Source of the DNA: a virus
IMG/VR virus record: IMGVR_UViG_3300045918_000106
Span: 1-43,226 of that record
Strand: one strand, 5' to 3'
Length of the DNA stretch: 43,226 nt
How positions within the stretch are numbered: the first letter of the stretch is position 1; every line of letters starts with the position of its first letter. The notes under the pieces are model-generated. The model made no database searches and had not been told where the DNA came from. It worked only from the letters and a program-made list of their open reading frames with translations. The position numbers and the translations under genes are program-made. This document shows positions 34,763 through 40,913 of the stretch, one piece after another.

Positions 34763-35972
34763 TACGTTCCTCAATCCACTTTACTAGAGTAGCCTCTACC
34801 TTATCAAAAGTTACTGTCCAGTCTCTGGGATTTTCAAATATTCTTACTGAGTTATACCATAGACACTTCTCAACTCCCTCCCCCCATCTAAAGTCGGTTT
34901 CTTGCATAGGCTGTAACACCCATGTTTCCTTGCCCATAGAGCCAGCTAAATGTACTACCGATGTATCGACACTAATGATAAGATCGAGTCCGTTAATATA
35001 TTCTGCTGTATCAATCCACGAGTTAATAGGAAGCGATTTAATGAATTTATTGCTTTTAAAACCAGGTGTAAGGCAATAAAGATTAGCATACTTAGCAAGC
35101 CTATGAAACCTAGCCACGTCAACGCTACGATAGCGATTATTAGTATGAGTATTGCTGCCACTAAAGACAATACCGATATTAGGACGAGTTTTATCATCAA
35201 ATTCTCTTTTATTTGTAAAGTGCAGCCATTCGGATGAGGGTATAAAATCAAAACATTGTGCTAAACTACATATAGGGTATGCATACTCTACATCCACGTT
35301 AATAGCATCATCTGTGCACTCTACTCCCTCTATAGAATTAAATATAGGATATAGGTAAGGAGCGCATTGTACATATACTTTATCTGCATAGTCTCGTAGA
35401 TATTCTATATATCTACCAAACATTATGGCGTCTCCAATACCTTGTTCAGTAAGAACTATTATAGAACCAACTTTAGTTCTTGGAGTCCAAAATAGTAAAT
35501 TCTCTTTTTTATTTTTAAGGGCAACTGGTGCGGCTTTTAAAAATCTAGCATTATACATCTCCCAGCCCTTAGCAAAATCTGCAGAAGTTCCGTTGGTAGA
35601 TGCTTTTCTTAGTACTGCTGTACTACAATTCCACCAGGCATCCCAAAATTTAGGGTCTAGTTTAATAGCTTTAGTATAGTATTCAATAGCTAGGTCCGTA
35701 TTGCCCAACGTATATTCTGCTAAGCCAAGATTATTATATGCGTGTTTAATAGTGGTTGGGTCTAATGCGGGAGTATCTTCTTTAGCCGCGAATTGGTACA
35801 TTTTATACGCTTCTAGCTCTTGGCCGTTAGCCCTAAAACAATTACCTAAGTTAACTGCTAACTCTCTACATTTATATAGTTTAAAGCAGGCTTTAAATAT
35901 AGACATAGCTTTTTTCCATTTACCTTGGGCTAATAGTTCTGTACCTTTATTATACTCGTGTATTACGTCCAT
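34743..35972 (-). CDS. TPR-domain glycosyltransferase (GT9/GT41-like)
   Basis: The product is 409 residues. Residues ~5-130 hold TPR repeats, e.g. AYNNLGLAEYTLGNTDLAIEYYTKAIKLDPKFWDAWWNCSTA. Residues ~165-400 are a GT-B type glycosyltransferase: VLTEQGIGDAIMFGRYIEYLR, NIGIVFSGSNTHTNNRYRSV, and DLIISVDTSVVHLAGSMGKETWVLQPMQETDFRW, the usual nucleotide-sugar-binding end. Related TPR-GT proteins are found in bacteria and phages; protein or envelope glycan targets vary. The start directly follows the TerS stop, and the end overlaps TerL. Location between the two terminase genes is unusual. The acceptor is unknown. Confidence 0.85.
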   Translation of the reverse strand: MDVIHEYNKGTELLAQGKWKKAMSIFKACFKLYKCRELAVNLGNCFRANGQELEAYKMYQFAAKEDTPALDPTTIKHAYNNLGLAEYTLGNTDLAIEYYTKAIKLDPKFWDAWWNCSTAVLRKASTNGTSADFAKGWEMYNARFLKAAPVALKNKKENLLFWTPRTKVGSIIVLTEQGIGDAIMFGRYIEYLRDYADKVYVQCAPYLYPIFNSIEGVECTDDAINVDVEYAYPICSLAQCFDFIPSSEWLHFTNKREFDDKTRPNIGIVFSGSNTHTNNRYRSVDVARFHRLAKYANLYCLTPGFKSNKFIKSLPINSWIDTAEYINGLDLIISVDTSVVHLAGSMGKETWVLQPMQETDFRWGEGVEKCLWYNSVRIFENPRDWTVTFDKVEATLVKWIEERNANNIS

Positions 35973-36443
35973 TTAATTAGACCCTATTAACTTACTAATA
36001 AGAGAAGAGTATTTTGTCTCTCCTCCGAATTCATTTAGTTGTACATTTGTTTGGTGTTTAGGAGAGTTGCCTTGTCTTACCTTTTCTAGTGATATTTGTC
36101 TATCTAAGACTTCCATAGTCATTTTATGAGATAAGGCTAGTAGATCCGCTATATCCTTACCGGATCCCACGTCTGCTTCGTCTAATTCTTGCAGTTTTTT
36201 CTGGATTATAGTATCCATTACATTTCTAATACGGAATCTATTATTAAATCCCACATCTAAGAAAATATGGTCTATATAAGAACGTACTTCTTTTCTATCT
36301 AAAGTTTCTGACACTTGGTCGGCAGGAATCCCTAATTTATTAGCTGCTTCAGTTACTGACTGTGTCTCCAAGTAAGCATTTGCTATTTCTAAGGCTTCTG
36401 GGGAGATTGTGAGAGAATGGGCGGGGGAGACTATTGGTAGCAT
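35973..36443 (-). CDS. terS: Terminase small subunit
   Basis: The product is 156 residues. Residues ~13-50 (ISPEALEIANAYLETQSVTEAANKLGIPADQVSETLDRKEVRSYI) form a helix-turn-helix for DNA recognition. The central helices (FRIRNVMDTIIQKKLQELDEADVGSGKDIADLLALSHKMTMEVLDRQISLEKVRQG) fit the oligomerisation region, and the tail ends SSLISKLIGSN. It is the first gene after the divergent control region. Its leader is only ~20 bases and has no clear Shine-Dalgarno site. It is assumed to bind the packaging start site, possibly in the adjacent repeats. Confidence 0.82.
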   Translation of the reverse strand: MLPIVSPAHSLTISPEALEIANAYLETQSVTEAANKLGIPADQVSETLDRKEVRSYIDHIFLDVGFNNRFRIRNVMDTIIQKKLQELDEADVGSGKDIADLLALSHKMTMEVLDRQISLEKVRQGNSPKHQTNVQLNEFGGETKYSSLISKLIGSN

Positions 36444-36471
36444 GGTTTTATAAAATTATTTCAGAATACAT

Positions 36472-36500
36472 ATTATAACATAAGGGGAACTTAAAATCAA
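36472..36500 (-). promoter_or_regulatory. Sigma-70 promoter for the packaging genes
   Basis: On the minus strand, TTGATT (36495-36500) and TATAAT (36472-36477) are separated by 17 bp. It lacks the ATTTTTATCC block of the other minus-strand promoters. Confidence 0.8.
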
Positions 36501-36510
36501 GTTCAAATTT

Positions 36511-36719
36511 ATGGAACTTTATGGAACTTTATGCATACTGTCGCACCTTAGCTTACCTCTCTTTTTATTAATATTTTTTTCCTGGGTGTGGGCCCACAGG
36601 CTTATGAAAAATTGACTGTCTGATAACCCCCTAGGGTCGTGTGCATTTTACACACAACCCTAGTAGTCTATACTTTTTAGCCTAAACTGGTTAGTCTATA
36701 CTTTTTAGCCTAAACTGGT
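36511..36719. repeat. Non-coding repeat block between terS and the early genes
   Basis: It contains two tandem ATGGAACTTT units (36511-36530), the 12-bp palindrome TGTGGGCCCACA (36587-36598), a stem-loop with 13-bp arms and one mismatch (CTAGGGTCGTGTG at 36631-36643 with 36651-36663), and two exact tandem 28-bp units (36664-36691 and 36692-36719). No gene is visible in 36444-36875. Confidence 0.85.
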
Positions 36720-36776
36720 TAGTTAATAATACTTGAGTAATTTGTAGGGTAATCGACATATTTATTAAAATAAATG

Positions 36777-36804
36777 TTGCTTTCCTGGATGATTACTGTA
36801 TAAT
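36777..36804 (+). promoter_or_regulatory. Promoter for the first HTH gene
   Basis: TTGCTT (36777-36782) and TATAAT (36799-36804) are separated by 16 bp. The spacer begins in a TTTCCTGG site. Other plus-strand promoters share the -35 and the 16-bp spacing. Confidence 0.8.
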
Positions 36805-36811
36805 GATTTCA

Positions 36812-36843
36812 CTGGATGACGAAATGAGCGCAACGAAATCCAG
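36812..36843 (+). ncRNA. Conserved leader RNA element, copy 1
   Basis: CTGGAT and ATCCAG form a stem around a 20-base loop with two ACGAA motifs. The loop is almost the same as at 40850-40886, while the stem there has a different sequence that still pairs. It lies in the 5' leader, 32 bp before the ATG. Confidence 0.65.
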
Positions 36844-36875
36844 ATACCCTAACCCGCGTTCATTAGGAAAATATC

Positions 36876-37283
36876 ATGAATAAAATACTCGACTATACCT
36901 CTCTTGACTATACTGTTAATGGTGCTGCCTATGTTATGGCTGCAACCGCTAAGACTCCTAACTATACAGAAGAACAGACTTCTACTATGGTAGCTGCCTA
37001 TCTTGCTAATCCTACTCAAGAGACTGTAGCTATGCTTTCTAGCACTATGGCACGCTCTGTTCGTTCTATCGTGGCTAAATTAAGCCGTGAGAAGGTTTAT
37101 GTAAGCAAGATTTATGTCACTAAGACAGGTGAGGCCATTATTAAAAAAGAGACTCAAGCCGATATGATTGGTGATCTTCTTGATCTTACTGAAGCTGATA
37201 CTTCTAGTTTGAGCAAAGCTAATAAGACTGCCTTGGCTAAGGTATTGGAAGCGGTACAAGCATATAACTGCCTGATTAAATAA
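36876..37283 (+). CDS. Small helix-turn-helix protein, paralogue 1
   Basis: The product is 135 residues with AGGAAAA before the ATG. Residues ~30-78 (YTEEQTSTMVAAYLANPTQETVAMLSSTMARSVRSIVAKLSREKVY) look like a helix-turn-helix, with RSVRSIVAKLSRE as the recognition helix. A small C-terminal helical domain follows (MIGDLLDLTEADTSSLSKANKTALAKVLEAV). Two other genes in this window (40914, 42906) encode the same domain pair. A 178-bp core is 97% identical to the 40914 gene. A DNA-binding regulator acting on the repeated intergenic elements is plausible; this is inference. Confidence 0.75.
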   Translation: MNKILDYTSLDYTVNGAAYVMAATAKTPNYTEEQTSTMVAAYLANPTQETVAMLSSTMARSVRSIVAKLSREKVYVSKIYVTKTGEAIIKKETQADMIGDLLDLTEADTSSLSKANKTALAKVLEAVQAYNCLIK

Positions 37284-37303
37284 CGTGCTTAATTAACTAA
37301 CAT

Positions 37304-37328
37304 AAACAGGGTACCTTATACCCTGTTT
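37304..37328 (+). terminator. Hairpin after the first HTH gene
   Basis: Arms AAACAGGGTA and TACCCTGTTT enclose a 5-base loop. No T-run follows; instead the AAGGGGG ribosome site of the next small gene is adjacent. It may be a weak terminator or a structure that affects that site. Confidence 0.5.
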
Positions 37329-37342
37329 ATAAGGGGGTTGAA

Positions 37343-37480
37343 ATGAGATACTTAATATTAAGAGCTATAGACTTTAATTCTAACTCTCCATGCGATGCCT
37401 TGTTTATTGGTACTTTTGAACAATGTAACCAACAGGCGAGGCGCTGGCTTGAAATGGATATTATAATTAAACCTTATTAA
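37343..37480 (+). CDS. Small hypothetical protein
   Basis: The product is 45 residues, MRYLILRAIDFNSNSPCDALFIG..., ending EMDIIIKPY, with AAGGGGG before the ATG. The middle (FIGTFEQCNQQARRWLEMD) looks like a short amphipathic helix, and there is no membrane segment. It probably shares a transcript with the next membrane peptide, 11 bp downstream. I do not recognise the family. Confidence 0.6.
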   Translation: MRYLILRAIDFNSNSPCDALFIGTFEQCNQQARRWLEMDIIIKPY

Positions 37481-37491
37481 GAAGGACTATT

Positions 37492-37575
37492 ATGCTTACT
37501 ATTTTTATTAAAGGAATGCTTTACTTTATCTTTGTTATCTTTATTGCTTCCTTGCTTGCCTACTTGGTAAGGTAG
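37492..37575 (+). CDS. Tiny membrane peptide
   Basis: The product is 27 residues, MLTIFIKGMLYFIFVIFIASLLAYLVR. It is nearly one hydrophobic helix with Lys and Arg at the ends and has a GAAGGA ribosome site. It ends just before cassette A. The role is unknown; similar tiny single-span peptides occur twice more in this module (38014, 41558). Confidence 0.6.
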   Translation: MLTIFIKGMLYFIFVIFIASLLAYLVR

Positions 37576-37641
37576 AAAAAGCCCTTATAAAATAAGGGCT
37601 TGGCTGCGCCAATTTTATCATAGCCCGCTATGACTTGTCAA
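37576..37641 (-). ncRNA. Cassette A: minus-strand promoter plus terminator (predicted tiny RNA)
   Basis: On the minus strand, TTGACA (37636-37641) is followed after 18 bp by TAAAAT (37612-37617) with an extended TGA. About 10-15 bases later comes a hairpin (AAGCCCTTAT with ATAAGGGCTT, 37579-37601) and a T-run. The predicted transcript is about 30 bases, near 37576-37605. Confidence 0.55.
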
Positions 37642-37728
37642 GCATTTTTTGTAAATAAATATCTTGCTTTCCTGGCCGATTTATGCTTTTAAATAAAAAA
37701 GTATTTCCTGGCCTATATAAAATAATGC

Positions 37729-37777
37729 TTGCTTTTTATTTTAAGAGGGGTATAATTACTCCATCAACTAGAGGAGT
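37729..37777 (+). promoter_or_regulatory. Cassette A plus-strand promoter with start-site dyad
   Basis: TTGCTT (37729-37734), 16 bp, TATAAT (37751-37756). The dyad ACTCC-N10-GGAGT at 37758-37777 spans the expected start site and an AGGAG ribosome-site sequence. The same block occurs at 38316 and 39191. Confidence 0.8.
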
Positions 37778-37840
37778 TCTATAAACTTCTTAAAAATGAA
37801 GCAATTATTTCTATGTTAAAAAGGTTAAGGGATAACTAAA

Positions 37841-38014
37841 ATGATTAAAATAAATATGGTGTGCCTTGCAACAGGTAAAGAAGTTATGGTACTGGATAGG
37901 GTAGCCAGTATTATCGACTCTAAAAAAATTGTTAGGCATCTTAATAACATGAATAAACATACTGCCCTTGCTATGGGTAAGGCTATAACCTTTTATTTCA
38001 AGGTAATTAAATAA
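37841..38014 (+). CDS. Small hypothetical protein
   Basis: The product is 57 residues, MIKINMVCLATGKEVMVLDRVASIID..., then KKIVRHLNNMNKHTALAMGKAITFYFKVIK, with AAGGG upstream. It is predicted as a mixed beta/helix domain with a basic C-terminal half. The 85-base region between the start-site dyad and this ATG holds only a seven-codon frame. The stop shares a base with the next start (TAATG). Family not recognised. Confidence 0.6.
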   Translation: MIKINMVCLATGKEVMVLDRVASIIDSKKIVRHLNNMNKHTALAMGKAITFYFKVIK

Positions 38015-38109
38015 TGGATAATTTATTCTTGCTTCTTTTTGCCCTTGTACTTTTATTTATTACCCCTAATATTTGTGACATAATTCATTCATTAACTGAT
38101 AAAGATTAA
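38014..38109 (+). CDS. Tiny membrane peptide
   Basis: The product is 31 residues, MDNLFLLLFALVLLFITPNICDIIHSLTDKD. It has a hydrophobic helix (~4-20) and a polar tail. The ATG overlaps the preceding stop, so it is translationally coupled. It ends before cassette B. Role unknown. Confidence 0.6.
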   Translation: MDNLFLLLFALVLLFITPNICDIIHSLTDKD

Positions 38110-38111
38110 CT

Positions 38112-38178
38112 AAAAAAGTCCTTATAAAATAAGGACTTAGCTGCGCCAATTTTATCATAGCCCGCTATGACTTGTCAA
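38112..38178 (-). ncRNA. Cassette B: minus-strand promoter plus terminator (predicted tiny RNA)
   Basis: On the minus strand, TTGACA (38173-38178), 18 bp, TGA-TAAAAT (38149-38154). The hairpin AAGTCCTTAT/ATAAGGACTT (38116-38138) and T-run follow. Compared with cassette A one stem pair changes from C-G to T-A on both arms, keeping the pairing. Confidence 0.55.
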
Positions 38179-38286
38179 GCATTTTTTGTAAATAAATATC
38201 TTGCTTTCCTGGATGATTTATGCTTTAAAATAAACGATAATACTTGACTATCCCAAGGGGTCTTTCCTGGGCAATATAAAAAATGC

Positions 38287-38335
38287 TTGCTTTTTATTTT
38301 AAGGGGGGTATAATTACTCCATCAACTATAGGAGT
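38287..38335 (+). promoter_or_regulatory. Cassette B plus-strand promoter with start-site dyad
   Basis: TTGCTT (38287-38292), 16 bp, TATAAT (38309-38314). The dyad ACTCC-N10-GGAGT is at 38316-38335 and its right arm overlaps the Shine-Dalgarno sequence of the GTG start at 38344. Confidence 0.82.
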
Positions 38336-38343
38336 AATACAAA

Positions 38344-38562
38344 GTGATTAAGGTTATAGGATGGATTGGAACATTTTGCGGCATATTAGGCAGCATTTCT
38401 CTTGCTACTAAATTTTACCCTGCTATAGGTTATGCTTCCTTCTTACTAGGTAGTATGGCTTGCCTGTATATTGCCTTAATAAACAAAGATAAGGCAAATA
38501 TTACTTTATGGGGTTTTTTCTTTTGTATCAATATACTAGGGGTATATAATTATGCGATTTAA
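38344..38562 (+). CDS. Small three-segment membrane protein
   Basis: It starts at GTG with AGGAG nine bases upstream, giving 72 residues. Three hydrophobic segments are seen: ~3-20 (KVIGWIGTFCGILGSISLA), ~27-46 (AIGYASFLLGSMACLYIALI) and ~52-70 (NITLWGFFFCINILGVYNYA). The pattern WIGT..G......AT..YP..GY..FL..S..... I.....W.F......GV..Y is seen in small phage and bacterial inner-membrane proteins of unknown function. The end overlaps the SprT-like gene by 11 bp, so the two are probably co-translated. Confidence 0.7.
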   Translation: MIKVIGWIGTFCGILGSISLATKFYPAIGYASFLLGSMACLYIALINKDKANITLWGFFFCINILGVYNYAI

Positions 38563-38941
38563 TTCTATAATAGAAGCTCAAGTTTACCTTGACGACTCGG
38601 TAAAATTATGGTGGAATAAGGCTTATTCTATTTGGGGGAATAAAATAGGGGTGTGTCCTCCTGTTAAATTTAATAAAAGACTAACCAAAACAGCTGGACG
38701 TGCTTTTATGCTTATTCCTAAAAATGCTATCAATTTTCCTTATATGAAGGAAGAAATTGACTTCAGCCTAAAATTGTTTATGGATAATGTAGAAAATTAT
38801 CATACTAATATTATTCCACATGAGTTAGCTCATTTTATAGCTTTTCGGGTATATTCTGAAACTAACCACGGTATGCCTTGGAAAAAAGTTTGTCAAATGT
38901 TAGGCTGTTCTAATGCCAGATGTCATAATATGCTTTGTTAA
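38552..38941 (+). CDS. SprT-like zinc metalloprotease, short form
   Basis: The product is 129 residues. IIPHELAHFIAFRVYSETNHGMPWKKVCQMLG contains HExxH at 90-94 and the third ligand His106, the arrangement of SprT-like proteases. The upstream strands (GRAFMLIPKNAINFP) fit the fold. The C-terminal zinc ribbon is reduced to CSNARCHNMLC. Family members cleave DNA-bound proteins in eukaryotes (SPRTN); in phages the role is not established. It overlaps the membrane protein gene upstream and is followed by a terminator. Confidence 0.82.
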   Translation: MRFNSIIEAQVYLDDSVKLWWNKAYSIWGNKIGVCPPVKFNKRLTKTAGRAFMLIPKNAINFPYMKEEIDFSLKLFMDNVENYHTNIIPHELAHFIAFRVYSETNHGMPWKKVCQMLGCSNARCHNMLC

Positions 38942-38943
38942 TT

Positions 38944-39136
38944 AAATCAATAACTTACCTAAGCCTGCATAAGCAGGCTTTTTTACGTTTAAAATTAAAG
39001 ACTTAGCCGCGCCAATTTTATCACATAAAATTGGCTGCTGTCAAGCATTTTTTGTAAATAAATATGTTGCTTTCCTGGATGATTTATGCTTTAAAATAAA
39101 CGATAATACTTGAATATCTCAAGGGGTCTTTCCTGG
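38944..39136. repeat. Cassette C, near-identical to cassette D
   Basis: Bases 38944-39136 match 40505-40697 (offset 1561) with two differences seen, both in the terminator loop. It holds the terminator, an 11-bp inverted repeat (39011-39035), a minus-strand promoter (TTGACA 39039-39044, 18 bp, TAAAAT 39015-39020) and two TTTCCTGG sites. Confidence 0.92.
38961..38984 (+). terminator. Terminator after the first SprT-like gene
   Basis: Arms AAGCCTGC and GCAGGCTT flank an ATAA loop, followed by TTTT. The same hairpin with the loop inverted (TTAT) occurs at 40522. Confidence 0.88.
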
Positions 39137-39161
39137 TACTAAAAATAAATTGAAATAATAC

Positions 39162-39210
39162 TTGCTTTTTATTTTAAGGTAGGTATAATTACTCCATCAA
39201 TTACAGGAGT
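39162..39210 (+). promoter_or_regulatory. Cassette C plus-strand promoter with start-site dyad
   Basis: TTGCTT (39162-39167), 16 bp, TATAAT (39184-39189), with ACTCC-N10-GGAGT at 39191-39210. It drives the HAD gene at 39219. Confidence 0.82.
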
Positions 39211-39218
39211 TATATAAA

Positions 39219-39701
39219 ATGATTAAAAAATTGGCAATATACGATATGGATGGAACAATAATTGATTCCTCTCATAGATATAAAACACTTACAAAAAATG
39301 GTGTGGAAGTTATAGACTTAGACTACTGGCGTAAAAACTGTACTCCTGAAAAGATAGCAAAAGATAGCCTTTTGCCTTTGGCAAGCCAATATCAGGCAGA
39401 TTTAAAAGACTCTGAATGTTATGTTATTATTGCAACAGCAAGGGTTATGAGTCAAGCCGATTTTACTTTTATAAATAATGTTTTGGGCACTCCTAATCAT
39501 ATTATTTATCGTAAAGAGGGTGATAATCAAAGTGGGGGAAGTTTAAAAATCAAAGGATTACAAAAGTTTTTTAATTTAAAAAATTTTAAAGTTGCCTTTG
39601 CAAATGCTTGTTTTTATGAGGATAATACTACATATTTAAAGGCAGTTTGCGATTATTTTAAAATCAAGGGGCTATATGTTCCTAGCACACAGGGGCATTA
39701 A
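39219..39701 (+). CDS. HAD-superfamily phosphatase
   Basis: The product is 160 residues with AGGAG before the ATG. Motif I YDMDGTI has nucleophile Asp9 and Asp11. Motif II is IATAR (~70-74), a Lys in SLKIKGLQKF serves as motif III, and motif IV is FYEDNTTYL. The small size and lack of a large cap suggest a nucleotide or polynucleotide-end phosphatase, similar in layout to the phosphatase half of polynucleotide kinase. The next gene is a DnaQ-like exonuclease, consistent with nucleic-acid metabolism. The exact substrate is not predictable. Confidence 0.8.
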   Translation: MIKKLAIYDMDGTIIDSSHRYKTLTKNGVEVIDLDYWRKNCTPEKIAKDSLLPLASQYQADLKDSECYVIIATARVMSQADFTFINNVLGTPNHIIYRKEGDNQSGGSLKIKGLQKFFNLKNFKVAFANACFYEDNTTYLKAVCDYFKIKGLYVPSTQGH

Positions 39702-39705
39702 ATAC

Positions 39706-39734
39706 TTGACAAGGTAATAATAGGCGCATATAAT
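39706..39734 (+). promoter_or_regulatory. Perfect-consensus promoter for the exonuclease gene
   Basis: TTGACA (39706-39711), 17 bp, TATAAT (39729-39734). It is unlike the TTGCTT promoters around it and matches the minus-strand promoter class. The leader is about 60 bases. Confidence 0.88.
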
Positions 39735-39803
39735 TATGCCTAGTTTGAAGGGGCGACTATCCTACCCCATATAAATAGGTATAGAATCAAGGAGTTAGAA
39801 AAA

Positions 39804-40505
39804 ATGGCTAAGAAAAACTACTATATTATAATAGATACAGAGACAACAGCATTAGATCACGTCGCAGATTTCGGGGCAATTGTCGTGGATAAACAAGGGA
39901 TTATTCATTCGGAATGTAGCGTATTGGTTGCTGAATTTTATGGTATAGAACCTCTTTTTGCAGATAAAAATGCTAAGGGGATATGGGGGCTAGCAGGACG
40001 TTCAAAACGTCAACAAGCCTATGATTTTATGGTGCAAAATGGGTCTCGTCAAATTGCCTCTGTAGCGTCGGTCAATCGCTGGCTTGCCAAGGTTATCGCA
40101 AAATATAACCCTGAATTAACGGCCTATAATATCGCCTTCGACAAAGATAAACTAAATAAGTCGGGTATTATAACCGACGGATTTAAAAGTAGTTTTTGCC
40201 TTTGGCATCTTGCGGCAGGACTTTTTGCTAAGACTAAGGCCTATAAGCAATTTATTCTTGATAATCATTTATTTGGGAATAGAACTGAGTTAGGTAATTT
40301 AGCCTATAAAACAAATGCGGAAGTTATGTGTGCTTTTATCAAAGGAGAAAATACCCTTATAGATGAACCACATACTGCATACGAGGATGCAAAAGATTTT
40401 GAATTACCAATCCTTTTGGCCTGTTTGAAAAAGTCAAAATGGCGTGAAAAGTCAAAGCCTTATAATTGGAGAGATTATCAATTAAAAGATAACTTTAAGG
40501 TTTAA
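39804..40505 (+). CDS. DnaQ-like (DEDDh) 3'-5' exonuclease
   Basis: The product is 233 residues with AAGGAG before the ATG. ExoI is IIIDTETT (Asp11, Glu13), ExoII is AYNIAFDKDKL (Asp near 115), and ExoIII is HTAYEDAKDFELPILL (His and Asp five residues apart). The four metal ligands and the general-base His are present, so it should be active. It could proofread, trim ends or degrade host DNA or RNA. No polymerase gene is in the window. It ends directly before terminator and cassette D. Confidence 0.85.
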   Translation: MAKKNYYIIIDTETTALDHVADFGAIVVDKQGIIHSECSVLVAEFYGIEPLFADKNAKGIWGLAGRSKRQQAYDFMVQNGSRQIASVASVNRWLAKVIAKYNPELTAYNIAFDKDKLNKSGIITDGFKSSFCLWHLAAGLFAKTKAYKQFILDNHLFGNRTELGNLAYKTNAEVMCAFIKGENTLIDEPHTAYEDAKDFELPILLACLKKSKWREKSKPYNWRDYQLKDNFKV

Positions 40506-40697
40506 AATCAATAACTTACCTAAGCCTGCTTATGCAGGCTTTTTTACGTTTAAAATTAAAGACTTAGCCGCGCCAATTTTATCACATAAAATTGGCTGCT
40601 GTCAAGCATTTTTTGTAAATAAATATGTTGCTTTCCTGGATGATTTATGCTTTAAAATAAACGATAATACTTGAATATCTCAAGGGGTCTTTCCTGG
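40505..40697. repeat. Cassette D
   Basis: This is the second copy of cassette C. It includes the 11-bp inverted repeat (40572-40596), the minus-strand promoter (TTGACA 40600-40605, TAAAAT 40576-40581), and TTTCCTGG at 40632-40639 and 40690-40697. Confidence 0.92.
40522..40545 (+). terminator. Terminator after the exonuclease gene
   Basis: Arms AAGCCTGC and GCAGGCTT with loop TTAT, followed by TTTT. Confidence 0.88.
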
Positions 40698-40713
40698 GCA
40701 ATATAAAAAATAC

Positions 40714-40828
40714 TTGCTTTTTATTTTAAGGGGGGTATAATAGATTCTGTTGGATGTAGCAAGCAAAGCAAAAAAGAGTTAAAAAAGTTTTAAAAAATGC
40801 TTGCATAATGTTTTATATACTGTATAAT
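40714..40828 (+). promoter_or_regulatory. Tandem promoters for the second HTH gene
   Basis: P1 is TTGCTT (40714-40719), 16 bp, TATAAT (40736-40741). P2 is TTGCAT (40801-40806), 16 bp, TATAAT (40823-40828). The 25-bp sequence around each -10 and start site is duplicated exactly (40735-40759 and 40822-40846). Confidence 0.8.
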
Positions 40829-40849
40829 AGATTCTGTTGGATGTAGTAA

Positions 40850-40886
40850 AACCTAGTTGACGAAATGGCTCAACGAAAACTAGGTT
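40850..40886 (+). ncRNA. Conserved leader RNA element, copy 2
   Basis: AACCTAGTT and AACTAGGTT form a perfect 9-bp stem around GACGAAATGGCTCAACGAA. The loop matches copy 1 while the stem bases differ and still pair. Confidence 0.68.
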
Positions 40887-40913
40887 CCCTTAATGAGCTA
40901 AGGTGCTGATATT

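Noticed and set aside
34950-35358. Several 60-100 codon frames on both strands opposite or within the glycosyltransferase gene
   Set aside because: The glycosyltransferase frame is intact and recognisable. The others have no supporting signals.
37797-37820. Seven-codon frame in the leader after promoter A
   Set aside because: It is too short to support as a gene, and the conserved ribosome site lies too far upstream for certainty. A leader peptide is possible but not shown.
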